Shown one piece after another: positions 53,518 to 64,000 of a stretch of 64,000 nt of DNA. A model generated the notes under the pieces. It worked only from the letters and a program-made list of their open reading frames with translations, had not been told where the DNA came from and ran no database searches. The stretch is from Parasponia andersonii (Eukaryota; Streptophyta; Magnoliopsida; Rosales; Cannabaceae): positions 219,010 through 283,009 of the forward strand of contig JXTB01000020.1 in NCBI GenBank assembly GCA_002914805.1, in the 5' to 3' direction. A program made the translations under genes and the position numbers. How positions within the stretch are numbered: the stretch's first letter is position 1; every line of letters begins with the position of its first letter.

Positions 53518-56256
53518 TGTGACATCCCCGATTCCCCACACGTACATAAGTATATTTGTATAAATATTTAGTATAATCGGGAGACACTACTCGACTTAGA
53601 ACTAATAAAGAAAGAGAAATTAATAAAATAATAGATAACTAAAACTTTTTAAACTTTCTTGAAAGATAAAAAAAAAAACTTCACTCATAATTACATATAG
53701 TATAATAAACACATATATATTAAAAGTGGGCTTCTCGTATAAATTTATATAATATATACACACATATATACACAAAAATAGGTACAAAATCTTCCGTCAG
53801 AAAATTATAGTATCAAAATGCTTATACACACAAGCCGTAATTAAAAAGTAGGTGCTCCTCCTCTAATCTCAAATATCAACAATACCCTCTACAATGTAAG
53901 AATATAGGTGAATAAGAAACTCAGTAAGTAACATATGCAGATGTAGAGTATACATGACAAAGAAGAGACAATCGTATGATTGAGATCCTTGTATATATTG
54001 TATTACTTGACAAGATCATAAATCACATACTGAGCCACTCAGAGAATGTATAACATATCATGAGCTATATGGAGGTCTCGAGCCCTAAAAAATCCCCTTT
54101 GTGTACAGCAGAGATCCACCCCATATTGCCATCAAAGTATTCTCGAAGGAGCCATAGTATCCTCAAAAAGACCAGAGTGCTCCTGAAAGAACCAAAGTAT
54201 CCCCAAAGGAATCATATCATATGTTTGGGCGCTGGCCCACCATACCCTATTCACTAATACTCATTAAGCAATATAAATACACCACGTATTCATATCTTAT
54301 GCAAAGTAGAATGATAGATATATATGTTCACATATCTACAGATTCTATATCCACAGATTCTACAGAATCACAGAAACAAAAAATTTCTTACATTGCAGGT
54401 GTGACGTTACTTATCTCAAATCCAAACTTTTATGTATTTTTTTTTTCTCTATGAAACACTCTTTGCTCTTAGTATCTTTGCTCTTAGTACAATTGACGTG
54501 CCCTATATATATATTTAAAATGATTTCGTTATACATGTGATGCTACAAAAATTGTTGTTCTAGCCATATCCTAAAAAAAAACTGAAATAATTCTTTACGT
54601 GATTCTAAGCAATAGAATAAAAACAAATATTATTAAGGTAGCAAGGAATATAACTTATAATAACAAAGTCATATGGATAATGCAATGTATGGGATTAGAA
54701 CACGATGATTTCTCACTATTATAATAAAAGTGAACAAACACGTAAACAAATTGTAGATAAGCATAGTTAAAACCAAGTTACAACTCAAGAACCTGTACAT
54801 AAACTTATACCTTCCAAATTGCAATATCTGACTCATGTTTAACTTTATATGGTAATGAGAACCAAAATGATATTGGGAATTAAGAATAATTATTTTTGGT
54901 TATCTAATATTTAAAATCCGATCAGAGAAACAAGTGAAATCCACATAATTTTATAATTTTAGAATTACTAGATTAGTTGTCTAAAATCTGAAGAATAAAA
55001 TAATAAGCAATTCTATGCACTAATTCTTATAACAATTAATTCTAACAAGAAAGCATCCTCAAGTAAAGAGCTAAATACAAAAAGAATTATGAATTGTGTG
55101 TAGACATCATATAGAGAATATACCACGAATTCTAAATCCACGTACCAGTAATAAAAGTAAAAGTCCAAGTATTATAGTAATAGACAAGGTCTCAATGAAG
55201 GCTAATTATTAAAAGCATATTCTCAAGAGTGCACCCAAAATAAACTGTGCAAATTACAACAGTTATTAGAGGAGTTAATCATGAAAATTAAAAAAATATC
55301 AAGTACGTAAAGATTTACCAAGTAATACATATAGAAACATGTATATATAAATAGACACACATAAAGAACTCTGAAACAGGTCATGTACATCATGTTTACA
55401 TCACTTCGTGAAATTGAAAGAAAGTAATAGCAAATAAAAGAATTAATTACCTAATAATGAGTATTATATCAGCTGGTATGCTTAATATCTCTCAAATATG
55501 ACATGGTGAACTCAAACTATTTCAGACCAACTCAAATGCAAGGAATCACACAGACAACCATGATAAAATGGAGAAGATAATAATTGACTGCTTCTAGTCC
55601 GTGGTGCAAATAAAGAAGTGTTATACTGATAAATGAAGATAGGAATTTTTTTTTTTAACCGACTTACATAGTGAACCAAGTCTGTTCACTAAAAAGATTA
55701 TTAATTCAATTTTCTTATATAATTTATAAATGGTATCAATAAAAAAATTAATAATTAGAATTATCCAATATCTATAATGCATATTAAAAAAAGGAGAAAA
55801 CGCCAAACATAGAAATTAAAACATGTCTAAATATTAGAACCACAAGTGAACTCAAGAGGTATATAGTCTAAAATGTTATTTAAATAAAATAAAACACTTA
55901 TCCGCAAATGTAAAAAATAAAAAATTATACACATAGTCAACTTAGATAAACAAGGATTTCCAAATCTAAAAAAAATTTCTAAGTGTAGCCATGCTTTGAT
56001 AAAATTAAATCTAGCCATTTAGAATTCAAGTAAAATTGAATAACATACACGTCAAATTTATACCAAAGATTATATTTTGAGTATTTCACTGTAAAATTAC
56101 TTCACTTCACGAACGAAAATTATAAAAATAACCAATATACTAAAATAAGTACTCAAAATTATAAGACCATAATACATTAATATAAAAAAAATATTATGCA
56201 ATCACAATATTATTAGATCCCTAATTATGTGAGAAATTTGGTGTTGAGATATCACA
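53518..56256 (+). mobile_element. Probable solo LTR, 2.7 kb, TSD ATAAC
   Basis: Starts TGTGACATCC and ends GATATCACA, flanked by ATAAC at 53513-53517 and 56257-56261. No gag or pol inside. The TGTGAYRYCC start resembles the solo LTR at 34383 and suggests a gypsy-type family with long LTRs. It has an internal 21-bp degenerate tandem at 54130-54205. No PBS seen. Orientation is inferred from the terminus only. Confidence 0.8.
54130..54205. repeat. 21-bp degenerate tandem repeat in the solo LTR
   Basis: Units such as GAGCCATAGTATCCTCAAAA, GACCAGAGTGCTCCTGAAAG and AACCAAAGTATCCCCAAAGG follow each other. Confidence 0.65.
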
Positions 56257-56530
56257 ATAACATCTTACAATGTTTCTGTTGTGGTCTTATGTTCACACAA
56301 ATGGAAGAAATACTAGACTTGTCAAATAGTGTTGTGCGGTCTAAAACCTATATGTTAGTCAATGCCAAAAAAAGAAAGTTAGCGACCAAGTTAGACGCAT
56401 CAGGTCGTATGAGAATTTTTCTGACCGAAGTGCTTCCTCCTCCGAATGAGTTAAGTGCGGCCAGTATGAAAAAGAAACTAGATCAAGCTTCATCAAGTGA
56501 GTAATCTACAAATAAAGGGAAATAAGTTTT

Positions 56531-56914
56531 TGAATGGAGATCGACCAATCGTTCCATTTAAGTTATTACCCAATTATATTGTTATTCGAATTGTATTTTT
56601 TAATTACACACTTACCCATTTTCACAATTAGGAAATATTGAGCTATCCTCACCTATATAAGGAGAGCTCAGTGTTACTGTTTTGACTTCTGGACACACTT
56701 TGTAGTCTCTCTCGATTTTGACCTTGAAACTTAACAAAACTCTTGTAATTCGCCAGAAAATAGTGAAAAATAGTGGACATAAACTCATCTTTTTTGGGGC
56801 TGAACCACTATAAAATTCTTGTCTTCTTATTTACTTTGATTTATCAAACCTTTTCACATACAAGCCACATCTTACAATTTCTTAAATTTATTATTGGCAA
56901 AACCTCCGTCAACA
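56531..56914 (+). repeat. Tat element 5' LTR (start uncertain)
   Basis: The right end CCGTCAACA directly precedes the PBS. TATA box CTATATAAGGAGAGC at about 56653. The left end at TGAATGGAGATCG (56531) is my choice of a TG start and cannot be tested without the 3' LTR. Confidence 0.5.
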
Positions 56915-56930
56915 TGAGGCGCTAGAATGA
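56915..56930 (+). promoter_or_regulatory. Tat element primer-binding site
   Basis: TGAGGCGCTAGAATGA, a variant of the TGGCGCTAGAAGGA-type PBS of plant gypsy elements, right after the LTR. Confidence 0.65.
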
Positions 56931-56973
56931 GGGCTATTCCAGCAAAAAGTTTGTCAATTTCGTTTATTCAATA

Positions 56974-58720
56974 ATGGCAAACATAAGAAACACTACCAGA
57001 AACACCAGAACTAGCCAAAACCAACCCCAAAGTATTGCTGCTGTACAGGTAGATCCTACTCAGGATCAGCTTGCCCTGACCACACCAGAAAATATTATCC
57101 AGAGATAGGATCGCATAGAGGAGGCACTGGTGAACCTTCAACAAATCACTAATCAGATTAATGATTCTCTACGATGACTTGCTGAGGGACAGATGGTGAC
57201 TCCACCATAGCATGAACGTCCAAAAAAACGTCCTGCTCAACTTCCTAACAGAGGAATTCAGATCCTAGAGACAGGGAACCGCGACCAGCATAAAGCCTAG
57301 CAAGAGTGTCATAGAGATCGCATCTCTAAGGGAAAAGGCAAGATCGCAGACTTGCCTCTAGAATCTGATACTGAAAGTTTGAGCACTGATCGTGATCATA
57401 GACAACCTTCTCAGAGAGTAACTGTCAATCATGATTATCTAAACAACGAACAAAAACGTCAATCGAGGAGCGTCTTTGAAAGGATTAATAGGGAGTCTCG
57501 ACAGAATCCTGCAGACCTAAGACAACACCTAGAATAATGACGAAGTCATGAGCGATTCACATCGCATCATAATGACCAAAGTCGATCTCGTCGCACTATT
57601 TCATTGAAATCCCCACAAAGGTCACAGCAGACCCCGCCTTATATCATGATAACGACCAAAGGCCATCCCTTCTACCAGTAAGAGATAATGTTCTCTCTCT
57701 AAACATCGATGTTCATAATTTGAGGTTCATATTAGATGTACTTGCTGGCTGGGACGATGAGCTCGCTGATGAGTATCGTCAATCGCTATTCAGCGAGAAA
57801 CTTCGAGCTGCTAAATCACCTGCTGAATTCAAACTTCCTACCATAAATACTTTTGATGGGAAAACTCATCCACAAGATCATATGGATCACTTCAACGACC
57901 TGATGGAACTTCATCGTGTCGATGATCTCGCACGTTGCAGATGTTTTGCTGTAACTCTCATAGGAGCAGCGAAGAAGTGGTTCCGAGGATTTAAGTCTGG
58001 TTCAATCTCATCCTAGCAACAACTTCAGACTGTGTTCTTGAGGCAATTCCAGGCTGCGAAGAATTTTACTATTCCACTTTTCAGTCTATCTACTATTCAG
58101 CAAGGTCTAGAGGAAACTCTATGATCTTACCTTAACTACTTTACCTCAGAGTTGGCAAAGGTCAACAACCCACCTGAAAGGGGAGTTTTAACTCTAATGA
58201 TGGCTGGGGTGCGACCAGTAACTAAACTCTAGGAGGAGTTACTTGAGCGAGAATACAGAACTCTTGAGGACTTCTATCGAAGAGTTGGTCGATATCTGAG
58301 GGTAGAATCTTCACGTGAGAATCTTCATAAGACGAAGAAGGAAGGAGAAATAGATGCTGCTAAAGATACGATCACGACCAACAACAATAATAACAAGAAG
58401 TCAAACAAAAGAAGTAATGAACAATCAACTGAGAAGTAGCCCAAACAGAAAAAGCAGGAGATTCCAAGAGCTCCCATGAGATTCAACAACTATACTGAAC
58501 TGAACGTACCCATAGATCATATCTATTCGATCACAAACCAGCAGGAGTGATATCGTTAACCAGAACTGATAAAACAGGATAGAGCGAGGTGTGATCCCAA
58601 CAAGTTCTGCTAGTATCACAATGACATTGGACATGATACTAATAACTGCTATACCTTGAAGGACGAAATCGAAAGATTAATTAAAGAAAGGTAGCTGCGA
58701 CAGTACACTACACAAAACAA
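56974..58720 (+). pseudogene. Tat gag remnant
   Basis: Starts MANIRNTTRNTRTSQNQPQS. The first half is hydrophilic and shares one frame to about 57540. A frameshift follows, and the second half (57720 on) reads WDDELADEYRQSLF, TFDGKTHPQDHMDHFND, RCRCFAVTLIGAAKKWFRG, the capsid-type gag region of gypsy elements, and then a zinc knuckle FC*YHNDIGHDTNNC near 58605-58650. Stops at 58014 (Trp codon to TAG), 58124 (Arg to TGA), 58229 (Trp to TAG) and others. Confidence 0.88.
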
Positions 58721-58979
58721 TAAAGGGCGAAAAAAAAACCGACAGCGACCTCCAGAAATTCAACGCGAAGTGCAAACTATTTTTGGAGGACCGCACGTTG
58801 GTGGAGATTCAAAGAGGGCACAAGATAGGTTTGCACGAGAAGCTCGACAGTAGCTATTGACCAATGTCATGCATCTTGAGCAGCGACCACGAAAGCTTCA
58901 ACAGGTACTGGATATGGATATTACCTTCACAGAGCAGGACGCGAGGGAGGTCCATTACCCGCATAATGATGCATTGGTC

Positions 58980-59281
58980 ATAAAGATCAACTGTGGAAGC
59001 ATATAACTATGGCGAGCATTGGTCAATAATGGAAGTGTTGTCGACATCTTGTATAATGATGCCTTCACGAAGATGGGGTTGAGTGAAAGCGACCTAAAGC
59101 CTGTTGTCACTCCACTTTACGGATTTACTGGTAACAGCATAATGTCTAGGGATATGATTGAGTTAATGGTCAACGTTGGAAATTATCCTAGGGTTTCAAT
59201 GGTAATGACCCAATTCTTAGTTGTGGATTGTCCTTCTACATTCAATGTTGTACTAGAAAGACCAACACTGAGGGAACTTTG
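58980..59281 (+). pseudogene. Tat protease remnant
   Basis: Reads LVNNGSVVDILYNDAFTKMG, then LYGFTGNSIMSRDMIELMV and FLVVDCPSTFNVVLERPTL. Known Tat proteases have VDxGSSVDIL and end ...YNAILGRP. The active-site Asp is Asn here (a G-to-A change would do this) and GRP is ERP, so it would be inactive even without the stops. Confidence 0.85.
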
Positions 59282-59519
59282 AGCAGTCAGTTCAATCTAC
59301 CACCTCGCTATGAAGTTCCTGACTCAACATGGAGGAGGCAAAGTGCGAGGCAACCAATATGACGCGCGGACTTGTTATAATAATTCTTTAAAGCTCGTAG
59401 CAAAAGATATGGCACCTCGTACAATGATGGTCTAGCTACAAGGTGAAGCATCAAGTGAAGCATACCCTCGAGAAATTGATGGAGAGGTCAAGACTGGACC
59501 TATAAAAGACTTAGAAGAT

Positions 59520-60533
59520 TTGCCGATTGACAGGTCTTTGAAGGTTCTAAAAATCGGAGCGAAGCTTCAAGAACCCATGCGAGCTTCATTGGTTACTTTT
59601 CTGAAATCAAACTTGGATATCTTCGCATGGCGACATTCGGACATGGTGGGGATCGATCCGAATATCATATGTTATCACCTTAACATAGATACAACAAAGA
59701 AACCTGTATGGCAGAAAAGAAGAACCATGAATCCAGAACGCTCCATCGCATTGAAAGAAGAGGCAGAGAAGTTGCTCAAAATTGGATTCATCAGGGAATC
59801 TTTCTACCTGAACTGGCTTGCAAACCTAGTTTTGGTAAAGAAACCCAACGGGAAGTGGAGAACTTGCATCGATTTCACCGACCTCAATAAAGCATGCCCG
59901 AAGGACAGTTTTCCCCTTCCAAGAATCGACCAGCTTGTAGAAGCGATTTCAGGGAATGAACTCTTGAACTTTATGGACGCATATTCTAGATACAATTAAA
60001 TCCCTATGTATGAGCTAGATGAGGTGCATACCTTATTCATCACTGACCAAGGATTGTACTATTATAAGAAGATGCTCTTTGGACTTATCAACGCAAGAGC
60101 GACTTATCAGCGTCTTGTCAATATAATGTTTACAAAACAAATTGGCAAGACAATAGAGGTATATATTGATGACATATTGGTAAAGTTGAAGAAAGCTGAA
60201 GATCACATCAAGCATCTTGATGAAATGTTCAAAATTCTTCAGCAATATCAGATGAAGCTGAACCCCCAGAAGTACGCATTCGGAGTAGGATCTAGAAAAT
60301 TCCTAGGGTTCATGGTCAATCAGCGAGGCATCGAAGCTAACCCTCAGAAGATACAAGTACTAATTGATATGCAATCCCCTCGTAAACCCAAAGATATGCA
60401 AAGCCTGGCAGGAAGAGTGACTGCATTGAGTCGATTTACATCTAGGTCAATCGATAAATGCCAATTATTCTTCGAAGTATTGAAGGGATGGAAGAGGTTC
60501 AAGTGGACGGAAGAATGTGAGCAGGCGTTCTAA
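59520..60533 (+). pseudogene. Tat reverse transcriptase remnant
   Basis: Seen: DIFAWRHSDMVGIDP, NPERSIALKEEAEKLLKIGF, KPNGKWRTCIDFTDLNKACP, FPLPRIDQLVEAISGN, FMDAYSRYN (catalytic Asp), a TAA where Gln is usual, then YYYKKMLFGLINARATYQRL, EVYIDDILVK (YIDD catalytic pair), NPQKYAFGVGSRKFLGFMV and LAGRVTALSRF. This is full-length for gypsy RT. The only visible breaks are stops, near 59998 (CAA to TAA) and 60531 (CAA to TAA). Confidence 0.93.
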
Positions 60534-61000
60534 GAATTAAAAACACACTTAGGTTCTCCTCCACTATTGTCGAAGCCAAACCCGGGGGAAGAGTTATACT
60601 CGTATCTCACTGTTTCTAAATATATGACAAGTGCTGCATTAATTCGAGAAGAAAATATACAGCGACCTGTATATTACGTAAGTAAAAGATTACTTGATGT
60701 CAAAATGAGATATCCAGAGATGGAAAAGTTGGTATTAGCACTCATCGTCGCATCCAGGAAGTTTCGACCTTATTTTCATTCGCACTCTATCAAAGTTTTC
60801 ACGAATTTTCCATTAAAGCAGGTTCTACAAAAACCTAAGGCTTCAAGATGACTACTTAAGTAGGCCATTGAGTTGAGTCAATTTGACATCAATTTTCAAC
60901 CTTGTATTGCGATTAAAGGTCAGGCTCTCGCAGATTTCATTGTAGAGTTCACGTATTATGTCAATCTTTCCACAGAAATGATCAAAAAACATGCTATAGA
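60534..61000 (+). pseudogene. Tat RNase H (first) remnant
   Basis: Reads ELYSYLTVSKYMTSAALIRE, QRPVYYVSKRLLDVKMRYPE, MEKLVLALIVASRKFRPYFH and SQFDINFQPCIAIKGQALAD. This is the RNase H domain following RT in gypsy elements. Stops at about 60849 (TGA, likely from CGA) and 60861 (TAG, likely from TGG). Confidence 0.88.
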
Positions 61001-61010
61001 TTTATCAAGA

Positions 61011-61430
61011 TAGTGGAAACTTTACGTCGATGGATCATCAAATAAGAATGGAGTCAGTACGGGCTTAGTACTAATCAGTCTTGAAGGGTATAATATTCAT
61101 TGTGCACTTCGCTTCAAATTTCCAGTGTTGAATAATGAGGCAGATTATGAAGCACTAATAGCTGGGCTAAAGCTCGCACAAGAAATGAAGGTCGAGATAA
61201 TTGAGGTATACAGTGATTTCCAGCTAGTTGTTTGTCAAGTGATCAGCAATTATCAACCAAGAGGAGAAAGAATGATGGCCTACTTACAGGAGGTACGACG
61301 ACCATTCTTGATATTTATTGCTTATAGCATTCAACTTCTTCCTCGCATTAAGAATACTAGGACAGATACTCTAGCTAAGCTCGCCTCAACAAAAGATGTC
61401 GAATTATTAAAGGTGGTTCCTATCAAATTT
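61011..61430 (+). pseudogene. Tat second (archaeal-type) RNase H remnant
   Basis: Reads WKLYVDGSSNKNGVSTGLVL, then FPVLNNEADYEALIAGLKLA and EVYSDFQLVVCQVISNYQ. The D-G-S start, the E in NEADYEAL and the D in YSDFQLVV are the metal-binding acidic residues of this family. Its position after the first RNase H and before integrase identifies the Tat lineage. Confidence 0.9.
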
Positions 61431-61559
61431 CTTGCGAAACCAAGTATCGAAGTAGAGCCCCAAGTGACCATGCCGGTTGACAAAAGACCATCGTCGATAG
61501 ATCCTATAATAAAGTATTCACAAAATGGTGATCTCCCTGAAAGCAAAAACGATGCAAAA

Positions 61560-62729
61560 CGACTTCAAATGAAGGCAGCTCGCTATATCATCTATGATGA
61601 GAATCTTTATCGAAGAGGTTTTAGCTCGCTGTTATTTTTATGTGTTGATGAAGAAAAAGCACACTATATTATGAGGAAAATTCACGAAAGAATATACAGA
61701 AACTATTCAGGTGGGCAGGTACTTGCGAACAAGGTTCTCAGACAAGGATACTTTTGGTCAACTATGAAGAAGGATATGGTGGAATTTGCTAGGAGGTATG
61801 ACAAATGTCAACGATTTGCAACTGTTCCTAAAATGCCACATGTTCCTCTAACTCCAATGACTAGTCCATGGCCATTTATAGTATGTGGAATTGATATTAT
61901 CGGAATGCTTCCATTGGCACGAGGTGGATTGAAGTATGCAGTGGTCGCAGTCGATTATTTCACCAAGTGGATGAAAGCTGAAATCTTGAGTACCATTTCC
62001 GCAAAGAAGATGATAGATTTTGTTTATAAATCTATTATCTGCCATTATGGTAGACCACATACTATAATTTCTGATAATGAGAAATAATTTGACTGCGATG
62101 AATTCCGTAACTTCTACGACAATTTAGGCATCAAGAAGAGCATCTTCGCTATTGTTCATCCACAAGCCAATGGACAAGTCAAAGCTATAAATAAGATACT
62201 TAAATAGAACCTAAAAACAAAGCTGGAAGAACACAAAGGAGCTTGGCTAGAAGTACTTCCTGAAGTATTATAGGCTTATCGCACCACTTAATGAACCACT
62301 ACTGGAGAGAGTCCATTCTCTTTAGCTTATGGATACGAAGCAATAGTGCCAGTAGAAATTGGTGCGAGCTCTCTAAGACGATCTGCTTATGAGCAAGATC
62401 AGAATAATGCACTAATAAGGATTGAGCTCAATCTCTTAGAAGAAAGGTACGAGCAGTCTCAACTTCAGATCGCATCATATCAACAGCGCACTGCTCGATA
62501 TTATAATTCTAAAGTCAAAAGCAGGGAATTTGAAGTTTGTGATCTTGTGCTTCAACAAGTTCTACCTCATAATAAAGAGCACGGTGCTGGTGTATTTGGA
62601 TCTTCTTAGGAAGGACCGTATGTTATTGACGTCGTCATTCGACCTAGGACCTACAAACTAGCTCGCACTGGTGAAAAAAAGATCGAGCATGCTTAGAATA
62701 CAGAACAACTTCGTCGCTATTATCAGTAA
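61560..62729 (+). pseudogene. Tat integrase remnant and pol stop
   Basis: The zinc-binding part HERIYRNYSGGQ...RRYDKCQRF has lost two ligands: the second His is Tyr and the first Cys is Tyr. Core: CGIDIIGMLPLARGGLKYAV, VDYFTKWMKAE and CHYGRPHTIISDNEK, then a stop where Gln is usual. It continues in frame (HPQANGQVKAINKILK, GESPFSLAYGYEAIVPVEIG, YYNSKVKSREFEVCDLVL) to TAA at 62727-62729. Stops near 62085, 62205, 62271 and 62289 are consistent with CAA/CAG/TGG/CGA precursors. Confidence 0.9.
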
Positions 62730-63415
62730 AGCTTCATGTATATCTTTATATATCTTCAACGACCTAGGGGGCATCTTATCATTCATCATTTGTCATCATT
62801 CATCAATAAAGATGTCTTTTCTTCGATTAGTACTTCAATTTTATTTGGTTCATTTTTTATAATTTTATGGCAATCTTCAAACACCATAAAACTCGAGGGG
62901 AAGTAGGATCAGAATGGTATCTCATTCTCGCTTCCTAAGGGACTATGCAAACGTTTATTTAGAGGGGTTGGAATTTTAGATCGCCGCCAAATTTCTAATT
63001 TCTTAAAATCTTAGGATTTTCTCTTCGCTTCATACCATAGCATATCATATTACACAATTCCCTCATCGAACAACAAAATAACTAAGCAAAACATTCATTA
63101 TTCGATGTGATTTATTGCTATATTTTATTTAGCCGTTGAACTTTTGAAAAACAGTATTGAGTTCGCATCACTCATACTTGTTATTTTCTTAAGCGACCTA
63201 ACCTATCCTAACACTTAAAACCTATTTTAAGTTAGTTGGATTCGAATCTCAATAGCGTACTAATCAGTCACCTAGTGATTGACTACTTAGTTAAATTATG
63301 CATCTTTATATTATAATACAATGTGTTTTAATTGTTTTACAGGGATAAATATAAAAAAATATATAATGATTATGCAGATGTACTCGCTCCACCATTTTTA
63401 GTTTTTGTTGCAGCT
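62730..63415. other. Tat element, spacer after pol
   Basis: Non-coding. CTCGAGGGGAAGTAGG at about 62893 is a purine-rich stretch. AT-rich otherwise. Confidence 0.45.
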
Positions 63416-64000
63416 TCAATTTTCTTTCCAGCTTTGGATAAGTTCGACCACATCTTCACCAAGGATCGAAAAGTCGAAATCCGGATGCTCACAGAAAATA
63501 TTATATATTATAGTCGGCGAGGCGATATCACTGGTCTTTTCTTCGAGCTCCTTGCCTTCAGTAGCCCTGAACTCTTCTACAGCCTTACGAGCCACCTCTG
63601 CCATCGCCTTCTTCAGAATATTCGGATGCTCGGAGATGGTTTTCTCAAGTTCTTTAATTTTTTCCTCGAGCTTCTCCTTTTCGAGTATTTCCTTGACCAG
63701 ATCCTCGCGCAGCTACTGTTTCTCAAACTCAAAGGAATTTCTCTCATCCTCGCGAATCTTCTCCTAGTCCTCGAATGCTTGGGTCATTTCTTCGACCTTT
63801 TCACCCTTCTCCATGCATTCAAGGATCGGGTCATGCATCAAAACAATAGTTGTAGCAGTCTGAAAATATAACACACATTAATACAAGAAAAATGGGTCGA
63901 AGAGTGAAGATAGAAAATACTTACGTTTGCCAACATCCTCATTGCAACACTGAAAGCGACCTTGGCTGGTCGTCGCTTCATCCTCTCCCAACCATCCTTA
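63416..64000 (-). pseudogene. Antisense coiled-coil ORF of the Tat element, with an intron
   Basis: Minus strand. The 3' end of one exon, 64000-63925 (ERMKRRPAKVAFSVAMRMLA), is followed by donor GTAAGTATT (63924), a 64-bp gap, acceptor TATTTTCAG (63861) and a second exon 63860-63416 in the same phase, ending TGA. The second exon is rich in Glu and Lys with heptad-like spacing (VKEILEKEKLEEKIKELEKT) and ends FDFSILGEDVVELIQSWKEN. Known: Tat elements such as Grande carry an ORF on the opposite strand between pol and the 3' LTR; its function is unknown. Two in-frame TAG codons (after QAFED and after FEFEKQ) break it. The 5' part is beyond the window. The splice is inferred from site quality and kept phase. 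Confidence 0.7.

Larger units (their letters stand above)
53311..56504 (+). pseudogene. Unrecognised ORF split by a solo LTR
   Basis: Left part 53311-53517 (69 codons: MPDIVGLKVQPHIAKLIKKS ... KQTYKYN). Right part 56262-56504 (80 codons: ILQCFCCGLMFTQMEEILDL ... then a Lys/Ser-rich end and stop). Ignoring the LTR (53518-56256) and one ATAAC copy, the parts share one frame with no stop, about 149 codons. An in-frame TAG precedes 53311, so an upstream exon or truncation is possible. CFCC could be part of a metal site, but I recognise no family. It might belong to a host gene, an unknown transposon ORF, or be chance. Confidence 0.4.
56531..64000 (+). mobile_element. Ty3/gypsy element of the Tat lineage, cut by window edge
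   Basis: LTR, PBS, gag, protease, RT, RNase H, second (archaeal-type) RNase H, integrase, then an antisense ORF. The extra RNase H between RT-RH and integrase marks the Tat lineage (Retand/Ogre/Grande group), and an antisense ORF after pol is known from members such as Grande. The 3' LTR is outside the window. From 57720 to 62729 one reading frame holds all pol domains, broken only by stops. No intact product. Confidence 0.9.

Noticed and set aside
63332-63871. 179-codon plus-strand frame rich in Leu and Phe, and a 120-codon Ser-rich frame
   Set aside because: Both are opposite-strand shadows of the antisense coiled-coil ORF (Glu/Lys codons read backwards).

Overview
The window is plant nuclear DNA, most likely from a eudicot. 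It is AT-rich and its two cellular loci have GT-AG introns. Most of the rest is retrotransposon sequence of plant type: Ty1/copia elements, a Ty3/gypsy Tat-lineage element with two RNase H domains, plant L1-type LINEs and MITEs. The species cannot be told from the sequence. I see no rRNA, complete tRNA or CRISPR feature.

Region 1 (1-17.5 kb) holds the one intact gene, on the minus strand: an alpha N-terminal protein methyltransferase (plant NTM1, animal NTMT1/METTL11A). Eight exons (17397 down to 1090) join in phase to a 279-residue protein with the SAM-binding motif and both expected catalytic residues. The locus covers 16.3 kb because its introns filled with mobile DNA. Intron 4 alone is 9.7 kb, with two LINE insertions that have clear target-site duplications, an older LINE piece and two 1.1-kb LTR-like repeats in inverted orientation. 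Introns 2, 3, 5 and 6 hold a compound microsatellite, two MITEs and a probable small solo LTR.

Region 2 (17.5-29 kb) is intergenic. It contains a diverged tandem duplication (18740-21168 and 21169-24856, the second copy split by a 1.6-kb insertion with 9-bp flanking repeats), an antisense copia gag remnant near 25.4 kb, and a decayed family-1 beta-glucosidase (26344-28197, minus) keeping six 3' exons but carrying a nonsense codon and a frameshift.

Region 3 (29.05-48.28 kb) is a nest of retrotransposons. Copia-1 (plus) was hit in its RNase H region by a 2.9-kb probable solo LTR (34383-37294, TSD ATGTA) and by a 9.6-kb Copia-2 (minus, 37492-47048). Its 3' LTR carries a MITE and is cut off by a GC-rich repeat.

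Region 4 (49-56.5 kb) is AT-rich with several short tandem duplications, and holds an unrecognised open frame (53311-56504) split by a 2.7-kb probable solo LTR (53518-56256, TSD ATAAC). The frame stays open when LTR and one TSD copy are ignored.

Region 5 (56.5-64 kb) is the left part of a Tat-lineage Ty3/gypsy element: LTR, PBS, gag, protease, RT, RNase H, second RNase H and integrase, then an antisense coiled-coil ORF with a probable 64-bp intron. From the second half of gag to the end of pol there is one frame broken by stop codons; those I compared with the family are explained by C-to-T or G-to-A changes. The element runs off the right edge.

I found no clearly new biological system. Best candidates for a closer look are the antisense spliced ORF of the Tat element, the unknown ORF interrupted by the solo LTR, the LINE with an in-frame internal deletion, and the inverted repeats inside the methyltransferase intron.
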